Of a stretch of DNA of 64,000 bases, positions 56,250-64,000 are shown piece after piece. The stretch lies in contig JAFZWD010000050.1 of NCBI GenBank assembly GCA_017617495.1, forward strand, positions 49,546-113,545, in the 5' to 3' direction. This DNA comes from Bacteroidales bacterium (lineage in GTDB: Bacteria > Bacteroidota > Bacteroidia > Bacteroidales > UBA932). The notes beneath the pieces were generated by a model. It was not told the origin of the DNA, did no database searches, and saw nothing but the letters and a program-made list of their open reading frames with translations. A program made the translations under genes and the position numbers. Numbering within the stretch: position 1 is the stretch's first letter; the number at the start of each line of letters is the position of its first letter.

Positions 56250-56873
56250 GTGGGGGCAATCGGCGACAATTATCCTTCGGCAGTGCTCCGGGAGGCGGTG
56301 GATGCGATATCCTCGCTGCCCGGCGTGGGTTCGAGGAGCGCGCTGAGGCTTGCCCTTCATCTGCTTAAGCAGCCCAAAGAAAACATACATCACTTCGCCG
56401 AGGCGGTCAATGCCCTGGCGGACGATGTGCACTACTGCCGCGAGTGCAATATGATTGCCGACGGCGAGCTCTGCGGCATCTGCGCCGACGGCAGCCGCGA
56501 CCATCACCTGATATGTGTTGTGGAGAGTGTGCGCGATGTCATGAGCATCGAGGCCACAGGCCAGTACAAGGGCGTTTATCACGTGCTCGGAGGCATTATT
56601 TCGCCGATTGACGGCGTGGCGCCTTCGGACCTCAGCATAGCCGCGCTCGTGGAACGGCTGCAGCGCATGGAAGGGCCGGTGGAGGTGATTCTCGCGCTCA
56701 GCGGCGATGTGGAAGGGGAGACCACTTCTTTCTATATCTACCGGCAGATAGAGGGCCTCGCGGCGAAGGTTACCACGCTCGCACGCGGCCTGGGCTTCGG
56801 GGACGACCTGGAGTATGCCGACGCGATAACGCTCGGCAGGTCAATTGTCAACAGGCAGTTGTTTAAGGTTTAA
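56250..56873 (+). CDS. recR: Recombination mediator RecR
   Basis: 207 residues, starting with GTG 56250, 2 bp after galM. N-terminal SSLPGVGSRSALRLALHLL (helix-hairpin-helix), the four-Cys zinc site YCRECNMIADGELCGIC, the Toprim start ICVVESVRDVMSIEATGQYKGVYHVLGG and VILALSGDVEGETTS. It works with RecO/RecF to load RecA at gaps. Its end overlaps the pnuC end by 4 bp (convergent). Confidence 0.97.
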   Translation: MGAIGDNYPSAVLREAVDAISSLPGVGSRSALRLALHLLKQPKENIHHFAEAVNALADDVHYCRECNMIADGELCGICADGSRDHHLICVVESVRDVMSIEATGQYKGVYHVLGGIISPIDGVAPSDLSIAALVERLQRMEGPVEVILALSGDVEGETTSFYIYRQIEGLAAKVTTLARGLGFGDDLEYADAITLGRSIVNRQLFKV

Positions 56874-57496
56874 TCAACGTATGTGCCTCTACGGCTCCAG
56901 ATAACCAGGCCGACGAAGGAGGAAATGATGCAGAAGACAAACATCACTATGAAGGGCAGCTTGTCCCTGTAGCCAAGATCCACCAGGATCAGGTTCATCC
57001 AGATTGCAAATACGTCCGCGATAATCCACAGCCACCACTGCTGGATGTAGGATTTGGTGAGCCACCAGGTGCCGATGATGCTGAGGGTGGTCACAACTGC
57101 GTCCAGAAGGGGAGTGTGGTCGTTGAGGTACGACAGGAGGAAATACAGCGCGGGGATGCCGACAACCGTCAGGCCAAGGGCGATGAGGACGTCCCTGAGG
57201 GGGAGTTTCTTGAGCAGGATCTTGCCCGAAGTGTCCTCGCCGGCGGTCTCGGCCACATAACGGTAATTGCGGATGCCGATGGCGCCCATGATTACGTAAT
57301 ACACGTTGAGGGCAGCGAAAGCCCAGGTGTTGCTGTCCAGGAAAGTGACCACCGCGGCAAGGCAGCTGGGGATGTAGACATTCCACATCGCCTTGTGCTT
57401 GATCACCTGCAGGAACAGGTAAACCACGAATAAAACGGTAGAAGTATAGCTGAGAATCTCAGCGCCGGTATCGGAAAGAAATAGATGTTCGTTCAT
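56870..57496 (-). CDS. pnuC: PnuC nicotinamide riboside transporter
   Basis: 208 residues from ATG 57496 (MNEHLFL), with seven hydrophobic segments. LDSNTWAFAALNVYYVIMGAIGIRNYRY and ESYIQQWWLWIIADVFAIWMNLILVDLGYRDKLPF-type WWxWI...D blocks are typical of PnuC. It takes up nicotinamide riboside by facilitated diffusion for NAD synthesis. The mRNA probably begins at or next to the ATG. Confidence 0.93.
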   Translation of the reverse strand: MNEHLFLSDTGAEILSYTSTVLFVVYLFLQVIKHKAMWNVYIPSCLAAVVTFLDSNTWAFAALNVYYVIMGAIGIRNYRYVAETAGEDTSGKILLKKLPLRDVLIALGLTVVGIPALYFLLSYLNDHTPLLDAVVTTLSIIGTWWLTKSYIQQWWLWIIADVFAIWMNLILVDLGYRDKLPFIVMFVFCIISSFVGLVIWSRRGTYVD

Positions 57497-57501
57497 GGGT
57501 G

Positions 57502-57509
57502 CAAATATA
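57502..57509 (-). promoter_or_regulatory. -7 box for pnuC
   Basis: TATATTTG on the minus strand, only 5 nt before ATG 57496. Confidence 0.55.
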
Positions 57510-57523
57510 TGAAATATTTTTCC

Positions 57524-57531
57524 TATCTTTG
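57524..57531 (+). promoter_or_regulatory. -7 box for rpsA
   Basis: TATCTTTG with a ~70-nt leader. In the leader, CGCGGG (57543-57548) pairs with CCCGCG (57554-57559). A T-rich stretch just before ATG 57608 replaces a Shine-Dalgarno, which may suit S1-dependent autoregulation. Confidence 0.55.
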
Positions 57532-57607
57532 CACGCTTTTCGCGCGGGCGTGTCCCGCGGAGGCACAAGATATTGTTTAACTACTAGTTTGTTTTTATTT
57601 TACCATT

Positions 57608-59392
57608 ATGGCAGAAGAACTCAAAAAGAACGCCATGCTCAACGCTTCCATCGCTCCCGAGGATTTCAACTGGGACGAGTTCGAAGGCGGTGACGTTTAC
57701 GGTGGCGAAGAAAAAGAAAAAATCCAGGCCGCTTACGACCAGACGCTTTCCAAGATTGCGTCCGCCGAGGTCGTTGAGGGTGAGGTTACGGCAATCGACA
57801 AGAAGGAAGTCGTAGTCACCATCGGCGGTAAGAGCGAAGGTGTGATTCAGGCAACTGAATTCCGTTACAACCCCGACCTCAAAGTAGGCGACAAAGTAGA
57901 AGTATATGTAGAGTCCGTCGAGGACAAGAAAGGTCAGCTGGTGCTTTCCCACAAGAAGGCCCGCGCTACCAAGTCCTGGGACCGCGTGAACGAGGCTTAT
58001 GAGAAGGGCGAAATCGTCAAGGGCTTCGTCAAGACACGCACCAAGGGCGGTATGATCGTTGACGTGTTCGGTATCGAGGCATTCCTCCCGGGCAGCCAGA
58101 TCGACATCAAGCCCATCCGCGACTACGACCAGTATGTGGGTCAGACAGTCGACTTCAAGATCGTCAAGATCAATCCCGATTTCCGCAACGTGGTGGTTTC
58201 CCACAAGGCACTCCTCGAGGCCGAGCAGGAACTCAAGCGCAAGGAACTCATCAGCAAGCTCGAAAAGGGCCAGGTGCTCGAAGGCGTGGTCAAGAACATC
58301 ACCAACTACGGTGTGTTCGTGGACCTCGGCGGAGTGGACGGTCTCATCCATATCACCGACCTCAGCTGGGGCCGCGTGAACCATCCCGAAGAGATTGTTC
58401 ATCTGGACGAGCAGATCAAGGTCGTTGTGCTCGACTTCAACGAAGAGCAGAAGCGCATCGCCCTCGGTCTCAAGCAGCTCAGCGCACATCCTTGGGACAG
58501 CCTCGATCCGAACATCAAGGTCGGTGACAAGGTAAAGGGCAAGGTGGTGCTCATCGCCGATTACGGCGCATTCATCGAAATCGTTCCCGGTGTCGAAGGA
58601 CTCGTTCACGTCAGCGAGATGTCCTGGAGCCCCCGTCTCCACAGCGCTCAGGAATTCCTGAAGGTCGGCGAGGAAGTCGAGGCACAGGTGCTCAGCATCG
58701 ACCGCGAGGCCCGCAAGATGAGCCTTGGTCTCAAGCAGCTCACCGTGAACCCTTGGGACGGCATCCGCGAGAAATATCCTATCGGAAGCCAGCACACTGC
58801 AACTGTGCGCAACGTCACCAACTTCGGTGTGTTCGCAGAGCTTGAGGACGGTGTCGAAGGTCTCGTTCACATCAGCGACCTCAGCTGGAACAAGATCAAG
58901 CATCCTTCGGAGGTTGTCGCTCCCGGTGATACCCTCGAGGTCCAGATTCTCGAATTCGACGAGGCTAACCACAAACTCAGCCTTGGCCACAAGCAGCTCA
59001 CTCCCAACCCTTGGGACGAGATCGAGGCCAAGTTCCCTGTAGGCAGCACCGTTGAGGGTACTGTCGCTTCCACCACCGAGAAGGGCGCCAACATCACCCT
59101 CGAAGGTGCAGAGGGCTTCGCATTCAACCGCGAGCTTCTCAAGGAAGACGGCAAGGCTGCTGTTGTCGGAGAAACCCTTCCGTTCAAGGTTGTGGAACTC
59201 CGCCGCAGCACCCACAGGATTCTTCTCAGCCACCTGCGCACTTACCAGGAGGTGAAGGAGAAGGCTGCCGCCACCGAATCCGCCAATACCAAGAAGGCCG
59301 TCAAGAAGATCAATACCAGCGTGGAGAAGACCACCCTCGGTGACATCGACGCTCTTGCAGCCCTCAAGGAGAAACTCGAAAAAGGTGAGTAA
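57608..59392 (+). CDS. rpsA: 30S ribosomal protein S1
   Basis: 594 residues with about six S1 (OB-fold) repeats. The repeats at ~residues 220-300, 310-385 and 395-470 are clearest, marked by GVVKNITNYGVFVDLGGVDGLIH, KVVLIADYGAFIEIVPGVEGLVH and TVRNVTNFGVFAELEDGVEGLVH. S1 delivers mRNA to the 30S subunit. The C-terminus is Lys/Ala-rich. The rnz GTG lies within the last codons. Confidence 0.95.
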   Translation: MAEELKKNAMLNASIAPEDFNWDEFEGGDVYGGEEKEKIQAAYDQTLSKIASAEVVEGEVTAIDKKEVVVTIGGKSEGVIQATEFRYNPDLKVGDKVEVYVESVEDKKGQLVLSHKKARATKSWDRVNEAYEKGEIVKGFVKTRTKGGMIVDVFGIEAFLPGSQIDIKPIRDYDQYVGQTVDFKIVKINPDFRNVVVSHKALLEAEQELKRKELISKLEKGQVLEGVVKNITNYGVFVDLGGVDGLIHITDLSWGRVNHPEEIVHLDEQIKVVVLDFNEEQKRIALGLKQLSAHPWDSLDPNIKVGDKVKGKVVLIADYGAFIEIVPGVEGLVHVSEMSWSPRLHSAQEFLKVGEEVEAQVLSIDREARKMSLGLKQLTVNPWDGIREKYPIGSQHTATVRNVTNFGVFAELEDGVEGLVHISDLSWNKIKHPSEVVAPGDTLEVQILEFDEANHKLSLGHKQLTPNPWDEIEAKFPVGSTVEGTVASTTEKGANITLEGAEGFAFNRELLKEDGKAAVVGETLPFKVVELRRSTHRILLSHLRTYQEVKEKAAATESANTKKAVKKINTSVEKTTLGDIDALAALKEKLEKGE

Positions 59393-60209
59393 TTTCACCC
59401 TGACGATATTGGGCACGGCTTCGGCCCTGCCCTTCTCCGACAGAAATCCAAGCGCCCAGGCACTGTCCGTGCACGGGCGCTTGTTTCTCATAGACTGCGG
59501 CGAGGGAACCCAGCGGCGCATCCGCCAGGAGCATATCGGATTCGTTAAGTTCCAGGCAATTTTCCTCTCGCATCTGCACGGCGACCACTGCTTCGGGCTC
59601 TTCGGCCTGCTGAGCACGATGTCGCTTTATCATCGCACCGCTCCGCTGAAAATATTCGCTCCCGCCGGCTTCTCGGCCATCCTCAAATTCTATCTCAGCT
59701 GGTTCGGGCAGGACCTCAGCTACGAAATCGAGCACGTTCCGCTCAAAATGAAGGAGCCCGAGGAAATCTATGCCGACAAGGCCGTTCGCGTGCGCGCGTT
59801 CCCGCTTAATCATAAGGTGGACTGCTTCGGCTTCCGCTTCGACGAAGTCCTCCCCGAGCCTTCGCTGCGCAGCATTCCCGTCCCGGGGCGCGAAAAGAGG
59901 GGCCCCCGGAGCTACGCCTACTGCTCGGACACCGCGCCGTTCCCGGAACTCCCGGGCTGGGTGGCTGGCGTGAATGCCCTCTACCACGAGGCGACTTATC
60001 CCGCCTCGTTCGCCGACAAGGCGTCCCAATACTTCCATTCCACTACGGAGGATGCCGCCCGCTGCGCGCTAGCCGCCGGTGCCGGGCGCCTCATCCTGGG
60101 GCATTACAGCTCCCGCATCAACGATTTCAAGACTTATCTGGAGGAAGCGCAGGCAATTTTTGCAGAAACTGTGGCTCCGAATGATGGAGATGTCTTCGAA
60201 ATTGAGTAA
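59385..60209 (+). CDS. rnz: Ribonuclease Z
   Basis: 274 residues from GTG 59385, which overlaps rpsA by 8 bp. Metallo-beta-lactamase fold with FLSHLHGDHCFGLFGLL (His63, His65, Asp67, His68), LIDCGEGTQRRI, CSDTAPFPE and the C-terminal RLILGHYSSR. It trims tRNA 3' ends. An in-frame ATG at 59340 lies within rpsA and was not chosen. Confidence 0.94.
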   Translation: MSNFTLTILGTASALPFSDRNPSAQALSVHGRLFLIDCGEGTQRRIRQEHIGFVKFQAIFLSHLHGDHCFGLFGLLSTMSLYHRTAPLKIFAPAGFSAILKFYLSWFGQDLSYEIEHVPLKMKEPEEIYADKAVRVRAFPLNHKVDCFGFRFDEVLPEPSLRSIPVPGREKRGPRSYAYCSDTAPFPELPGWVAGVNALYHEATYPASFADKASQYFHSTTEDAARCALAAGAGRLILGHYSSRINDFKTYLEEAQAIFAETVAPNDGDVFEIE

Positions 60210-60220
60210 ATTCGCAAGAT

Positions 60221-61168
60221 ATGAAAAAGACACTGATACTTTTGCTGGCAGCGCTTTGCCTCGTGGCATCGGCCGACAGCGCCCAGGATAAATACATCCG
60301 TAAGTACGCCGATATAGCGGTGGCGGAAATGCAGCGCACGGGAGTCCCCGCGAGCATCACCCTTGCACAGGGCCTCATCGAGTCCGGAGCGGGTCTTTCC
60401 ACCCTGGCTACGAAGGGCAACAACCACTTCGGCATCAAGTGTCATAACGACTGGACCGGCGCCCGCATGTATCACGACGACGACCGCAAGGGCGAGTGCT
60501 TCCGCGTGTACAAGACCGCCGAGGAGTCGTTCCGCGACCATTCCGACTTCCTGCGCTATTACGACCGCTACAAGGGCCTTTTCGACCTTGCTCCGGACGA
60601 TTACCGCGGATGGGCCAAGGGCCTCAAGAAGGCCGGCTACGCCACGGATCCTTCCTATGCTTCCAAGCTTATCAAGGTAATCGAGGACTACGAGCTCTAC
60701 AAATACGACAGCGGCGTGGTGATTTCCGAGCTGCCGGAGGCTCCTCTCAAGGTCGAGCGCGTGGAGCAGGTTAAGAAGATTTCCGCCCGCGAGAAGTACA
60801 GCTTCAGCACCGAGCGCCTCGTTTACGAGAAGAACAAGGTGCAGTTCGTATATTCCGAGGAAGGGGAGACTTACGCTTCCATCGCGGCGGCTTACCATCT
60901 TTTCCTCAAGGAGATTCTTTCGTTCAACGACCTCAAGGAAGAGGCCCCGCTGGAGCCCGGCACAATGGTCTACATCCGTCCCAAGAAGAAGTATGCGGCC
61001 AAGGGCCTGGAGAAGTTCATAGTGGGTGAGCCCGTGACGCTGCGCGATATCTGCCAGCGCTTCGCCGTCAAGATGTCTTCCATCGTCAAGCTCAATGGCC
61101 TGGCTGCGGATTATGTGCCTGCCGAAGGCGATACAATCCTGCTCCGCAAACCCAAGAAGGTTAAATGA
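60221..61168 (+). CDS. Glucosaminidase with two LysM repeats
   Basis: 315 residues. Signal peptide (LILLLAALCLVASADS), glucosaminidase domain (~25-165) with GVPASITLAQGLIESGAGLSTLATKGNNHFGIKC and YDRYKGLFDLAPDDYRGWAKGLKKAGYATDPSYASKLI, then two LysM-like repeats (~205-255 and ~265-312), which bind peptidoglycan. It probably hydrolyses cell-wall glycan chains. The stop overlaps the mltG ATG, linking two wall enzymes. Confidence 0.92.
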   Translation: MKKTLILLLAALCLVASADSAQDKYIRKYADIAVAEMQRTGVPASITLAQGLIESGAGLSTLATKGNNHFGIKCHNDWTGARMYHDDDRKGECFRVYKTAEESFRDHSDFLRYYDRYKGLFDLAPDDYRGWAKGLKKAGYATDPSYASKLIKVIEDYELYKYDSGVVISELPEAPLKVERVEQVKKISAREKYSFSTERLVYEKNKVQFVYSEEGETYASIAAAYHLFLKEILSFNDLKEEAPLEPGTMVYIRPKKKYAAKGLEKFIVGEPVTLRDICQRFAVKMSSIVKLNGLAADYVPAEGDTILLRKPKKVK

Positions 61169-62208
61169 GCCCCCGTTCCAAAAAGAAGAGAACCCTTGTC
61201 TGGTCGTTCCTGTTCATCGCGGTCGGTGCCGTGATGACGGTGATTATGTCCTGGGAATGGCTGGGCGACAACCGCCTGCCCAACGTAAAGGAGAATATAG
61301 TGCTGAACGTGCGCCCCGCCAATACGGTGGAGGATGTTCTGGCAAAGCTCGAGCCGGCCGTAAAGCGGCCCGGAAGCCTGCGGCGCGCTTTCCGCGAGCA
61401 TCAGGTGCGCGATTACATGAAGCCCGGGCATTACGAGATAAAAAAGGGGAGTACCAGCGTGTACGTCACCCGCATGCTCAACAACGGCTGGCAGACCGAG
61501 GTTAATCTGACCATCTCCGGTTCGCTTCGCCGCAAGGGCGATATCGCCGCAAAGATTTCCAGCCAGATGCTGGTGGATTCGCTCAGCATGCTCGCCGCGC
61601 TTAACGACGCAGCCCTGCTCAAGAGTTACGGCTTCACGCCCCAGACGGTCTGGGCGATGATTATCCCCGATACCTACAAGATGTACTGGAACGCCTCTCC
61701 CAAGGATATCCTTGACCGCCAGAAGAAGGCCTACGACGCCTTCTGGACCAAGGAAAACAAGGCAAAGGCCAAAGCCCTCGGACTCACGCAACTGGAGGTT
61801 TCCATCCTGGCTTCGATTGTGAAGGGAGAGAGCAATTATCAGCCCGACTTTGCAAAGCTGGCCGGCGTATACATCAACAGACTACGCGTTGGAATGCGGC
61901 TGCAGAGCTGCCCCACGGTGGCCTATGTCTTCGATTACAGGAAGAACCGCATTCTCGAAAAGGACCTCAAGGTAAAGTCGCCGTACAATACCTATATCAA
62001 CGACGGCCTGCCTCCGGGACCCATCTGCGTGCCCGACAAGGTATATCTCGAGGCAGTCCTGAATCCCGACACCCGCGACGGCTACCTCTACTTCGCCGCC
62101 GCCCCGTCATTCGACGGCACCCACCGCTTCGCCAAATCCTTCAAGGAGCACTCCCGCAACGGCCGCGAGTACCAGAAGGCCTTTGAGGCCAGGTACGGCA
62201 AGCGATAG
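61165..62208 (+). CDS. mltG: Endolytic murein transglycosylase MltG
   Basis: 347 residues. One N-terminal transmembrane helix (~10-30) and a YceG domain with PDTYKMYWNAS, LASIVKGESNYQPDFAKLAGVYINRLRVGMRLQSCPTVAY (catalytic Glu in VKGES), NTYINDGLPPGPICVP and FAAAPSFDGTHRFAKSFKEH. It cuts nascent glycan strands and sets their length. It shares a transcript with the LysM glucosaminidase. Confidence 0.95.
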   Translation: MSPRSKKKRTLVWSFLFIAVGAVMTVIMSWEWLGDNRLPNVKENIVLNVRPANTVEDVLAKLEPAVKRPGSLRRAFREHQVRDYMKPGHYEIKKGSTSVYVTRMLNNGWQTEVNLTISGSLRRKGDIAAKISSQMLVDSLSMLAALNDAALLKSYGFTPQTVWAMIIPDTYKMYWNASPKDILDRQKKAYDAFWTKENKAKAKALGLTQLEVSILASIVKGESNYQPDFAKLAGVYINRLRVGMRLQSCPTVAYVFDYRKNRILEKDLKVKSPYNTYINDGLPPGPICVPDKVYLEAVLNPDTRDGYLYFAAAPSFDGTHRFAKSFKEHSRNGREYQKAFEARYGKR

Positions 62209-62217
62209 CCGCTATTA

Positions 62218-63874
62218 CTATGAGGCCGCATCATCTCCTCTTTTTCCGTATTCTTTTGGAAGACAGCCCATGTGTTTCTTGAAACTGGTCGCGAAATAAG
62301 ACGGGGAGGAGAAACCGACCATGGCGCTGATTTCGGAAATGGAATAGCGGTCGTCAGATAATAAAGTGCAAGCCCGTTCGAAACGGATTTTCCGAATATA
62401 ATCCGAAACAGTTCCGCCCGTAGTCTCATGGATTCGAGCGTAGAGTTTGGATCGGCTGATGTACATTTGTGCAGCAAAATCATCGGAGCAGAAAGCTTCA
62501 TTGTCTATATTGGCTTCAACAATCTGTCTTGCCCTGTGCAGGAAATCTCCATCGGACGCTGTAACGCCTGGCAGTCCATCTCTTATTTGTCCAGAGATAA
62601 GTTCCCTAGTTTTTTCCAGATCGTCCTCAAGCCGGCGGACTTCAGCATCTCGCGTATGAAGTTTCATTTTTGTACGAAGCAATGATGCCACAAGAGTCAA
62701 TGCAAAACAAAAGATTATGATGGAAAACAGTATAAGTAGTGCGCGGAATATCCGGCTTTGCCACCATCTGGGAATTATGTGAACTGCCATGGATACGCTT
62801 CCGTTACATAGAATACCTTCGTTGTTTGCACATCGAAGCTGTAGTATATAGTTTCCAGGAGCGAGATTCATGAACGTGGCCTGTCTGCTTTCTGTTTTGT
62901 GCCATTTGTCGTCCAGACCATCGAGTCGAAAATAAAAAATATTGGCGCCGTAAGAGAGGGGATTGACGACAGACCAGTGGACGACAAGTGGCCCTTTTAT
63001 TGCGGATGCGCTTACAGAAACGCAAGCCCCGTTTTCATTCCGCACCATATCCCCCCGGGAGCGACCGTCGAAATCGACACTAGAGAAGTATGGTTTTGGA
63101 GAGAAAGGGTTCGAGTACATGTCATTAGGGTTAAAGCAGGTCAGTCCTCCAAGTCCTCCAAAATAGAAAAGGCCATTTGAACCAACAATCGCAGCTCCCT
63201 CGGCAAACTCGTTGCCCGTAGGACGGTTGATGACCGTTACGGTCCGTGTTCCGACATTAAGCCAGCAAAGTATCCTGCCTGAACATATCCACAAATCGCC
63301 ATTGCCGCCCCCTCCCAGGACTGCACGTACGTTATTGTCAGGCAAACCATCCTCTATGGTATAAAGGCGCGGTTCTGAAATGTCTGAATACTCAAGCAGG
63401 CCCTTGGACGACGCAATCCAAATGCGTCCGTCAGAATCCTGCATAATCTGATGGACATAGAAACCTGTTCTTTCAACTGAAGGAAACAGGTCTGCTTGGG
63501 TCTGAATGGTTTCATCTTGAGAAGAGAGTCTGTAGAAACCCTCATCAGTCCCAATCCAAATCCTTTCTGCGCGGTCCTTGAACAGCGCCGTAATCAAGCG
63601 CTTACCAAGCTCAGGTTCTTTGGTTACGGCAGGATGCTGGGATACCAATCCTCGTGCTACGTCAAACAAATACAGCCCTTCCAGTGCGCCGACAAGCCAC
63701 CTTCCATATTCGGTTTCCAGTAAGGAATAGCATCCGTTCTTGATTGGTGCGCGGTTATTGATTGCAAATCCCCTGACTTGGTAATTGCCTGGATTTAAGC
63801 GCATGATACCGCCCATATGCATTCCAACATACAGGAATCCGTCCTTGCCAGGGACTATGCATGTATGTAGTAAC
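62218..63874 (-). pseudogene. Propeller/Y_Y_Y/AraC regulator, 5' end cut by an insertion sequence
   Basis: The intact frame runs from an ATG at 63822 for 534 residues but begins in mid-propeller. Upstream codons still read as propeller sequence (PGKDGFLYVGMHMGG) until about 63875, where the insertion-sequence end begins and the frame soon stops (63898-63900). What remains is two-component-regulator propeller repeats, a Y_Y_Y-like domain, one transmembrane helix (IFRALLILFSIIIFCFALTLV) and an AraC HTH. There is no histidine kinase or receiver domain. The region is visibly AT-richer than its neighbours, which suggests transfer. A remnant protein from the internal ATG is possible but would lack its signal peptide. 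Confidence 0.75.
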
Positions 63875-64000
63875 TGAAAAGTGTACCAGTTTCTCGTTTA
63901 AAAGTGTACCACCGAGATATGTTGCGAAGGTAACAAAAGTCTGTGATTTTATAATAAGTTGTTAAGCATTTTTTGAGTTTCCTTGACGCGGTAAGACGCG
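63875..64000. mobile_element. End of an insertion sequence, IS21-like (runs off window)
   Basis: It starts at TGAAAAGTGTACC. The 12-bp word AAAAGTGTACCA occurs at 63877-63888 and 63900-63911 (23-bp step). Repeated subterminal words of this kind, reading TGGTACACTTTT in the other direction, resemble IS21-family ends as I remember them. The remaining bases to 64000 are AT-rich, with no recognisable transposase part. The far end and any target duplication are outside the window. Confidence 0.55.

Noticed and set aside
57584-59617. 677-residue minus-strand frame
   Set aside because: Mirror of rpsA codon use; no family motifs and no promoter of its own.

Overview
This window is chromosomal DNA from a member of the Bacteroidota, most likely a GC-rich gut or rumen Bacteroidales lineage. 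Three things support this. Promoters have the Bacteroidota -7 box TAnnTTTG (TATCTTTG, TATATTTG, TAACTTTG) with no strong Shine-Dalgarno sequences. Several families are typical of the phylum (DUF4290, DUF4293, a DUF3822-like protein beside rsmD, a TPR protein after gyrA, FISUMP, and an AraC regulator with a propeller sensor). Genes are also tightly packed, with many ATGA overlaps. The species cannot be named from the sequence alone. No rRNA, tRNA or CRISPR array was seen.

Layout. 1-2.7 kb: ftsK (cut by the window edge) and a DUF4290 gene. 2.7-6.0 kb: a translationally coupled four-gene cassette encoding an HPr-kinase-like kinase, a soluble S26B-type Ser/His peptidase, a PqqD-like carrier and an ABC exporter. 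It resembles peptide-modification loci but has no visible precursor, and is the best candidate for an undescribed system. 6.0-8.4 kb: a FISUMP lipoprotein and a lemA-TPM pair. 8.4-8.8 kb: the only long gene-free stretch, with a 65-bp-period array of palindromes and a second perfect hairpin. 8.8-11.6 kb: exonuclease, serpin and a short ComEC-like protein on the minus strand. 11.7-14.0 kb: ackA-pta (acetate/ATP formation). 14.0-18.7 kb: serine hydrolase, MATE pump, FKBP-like lipoprotein and DHH phosphoesterase. 18.8-25.2 kb: one long run with a membrane protein, a DUF3822-like protein, rsmD, cstA, an esterase, a YhcH-family protein and a double-domain esterase.

25.2-34.2 kb: mazG, then a CoA-transferase, cysteine hydrolase, tcdA, acyltransferase-like protein and prfA, fabF on the minus strand, a membrane-anchored LytTR regulator, DUF4293 and a nucleoside phosphorylase. 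34.2-38.7 kb: an orphan Clp N-domain protein divergent from gyrA, then a TPR protein. 38.7-47.1 kb: CapA-like, PhoH, a SPOR-like lipoprotein, a degenerate M28 peptidase fused to a TonB C-terminal domain, leuS and two YitT paralogues. 47.2-54.0 kb: membrane AraC regulator, RluA-type synthase, dnaK, phosphodiester glycosidase, nadD, gmk and fba. 54.0-62.2 kb: corA with a structured leader, galM, recR, pnuC, rpsA, rnz, glucosaminidase-LysM and mltG. 62.2-64 kb: an AT-richer propeller/AraC regulator whose 5' end is cut by an insertion-sequence end resembling IS21 elements.

Most of the window is housekeeping: translation (prfA, leuS, rpsA, rsmD, tcdA), DNA topology and repair (gyrA, recR, ftsK), envelope remodelling (mltG, glucosaminidase-LysM, CapA) and fermentative carbon flow (ackA-pta, CoA-transferase, fba, galM). 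Accessory signals are concentrated at 2.7-6 kb, 8.4-8.8 kb, 41-42.5 kb, 54.1 kb and 62-64 kb.
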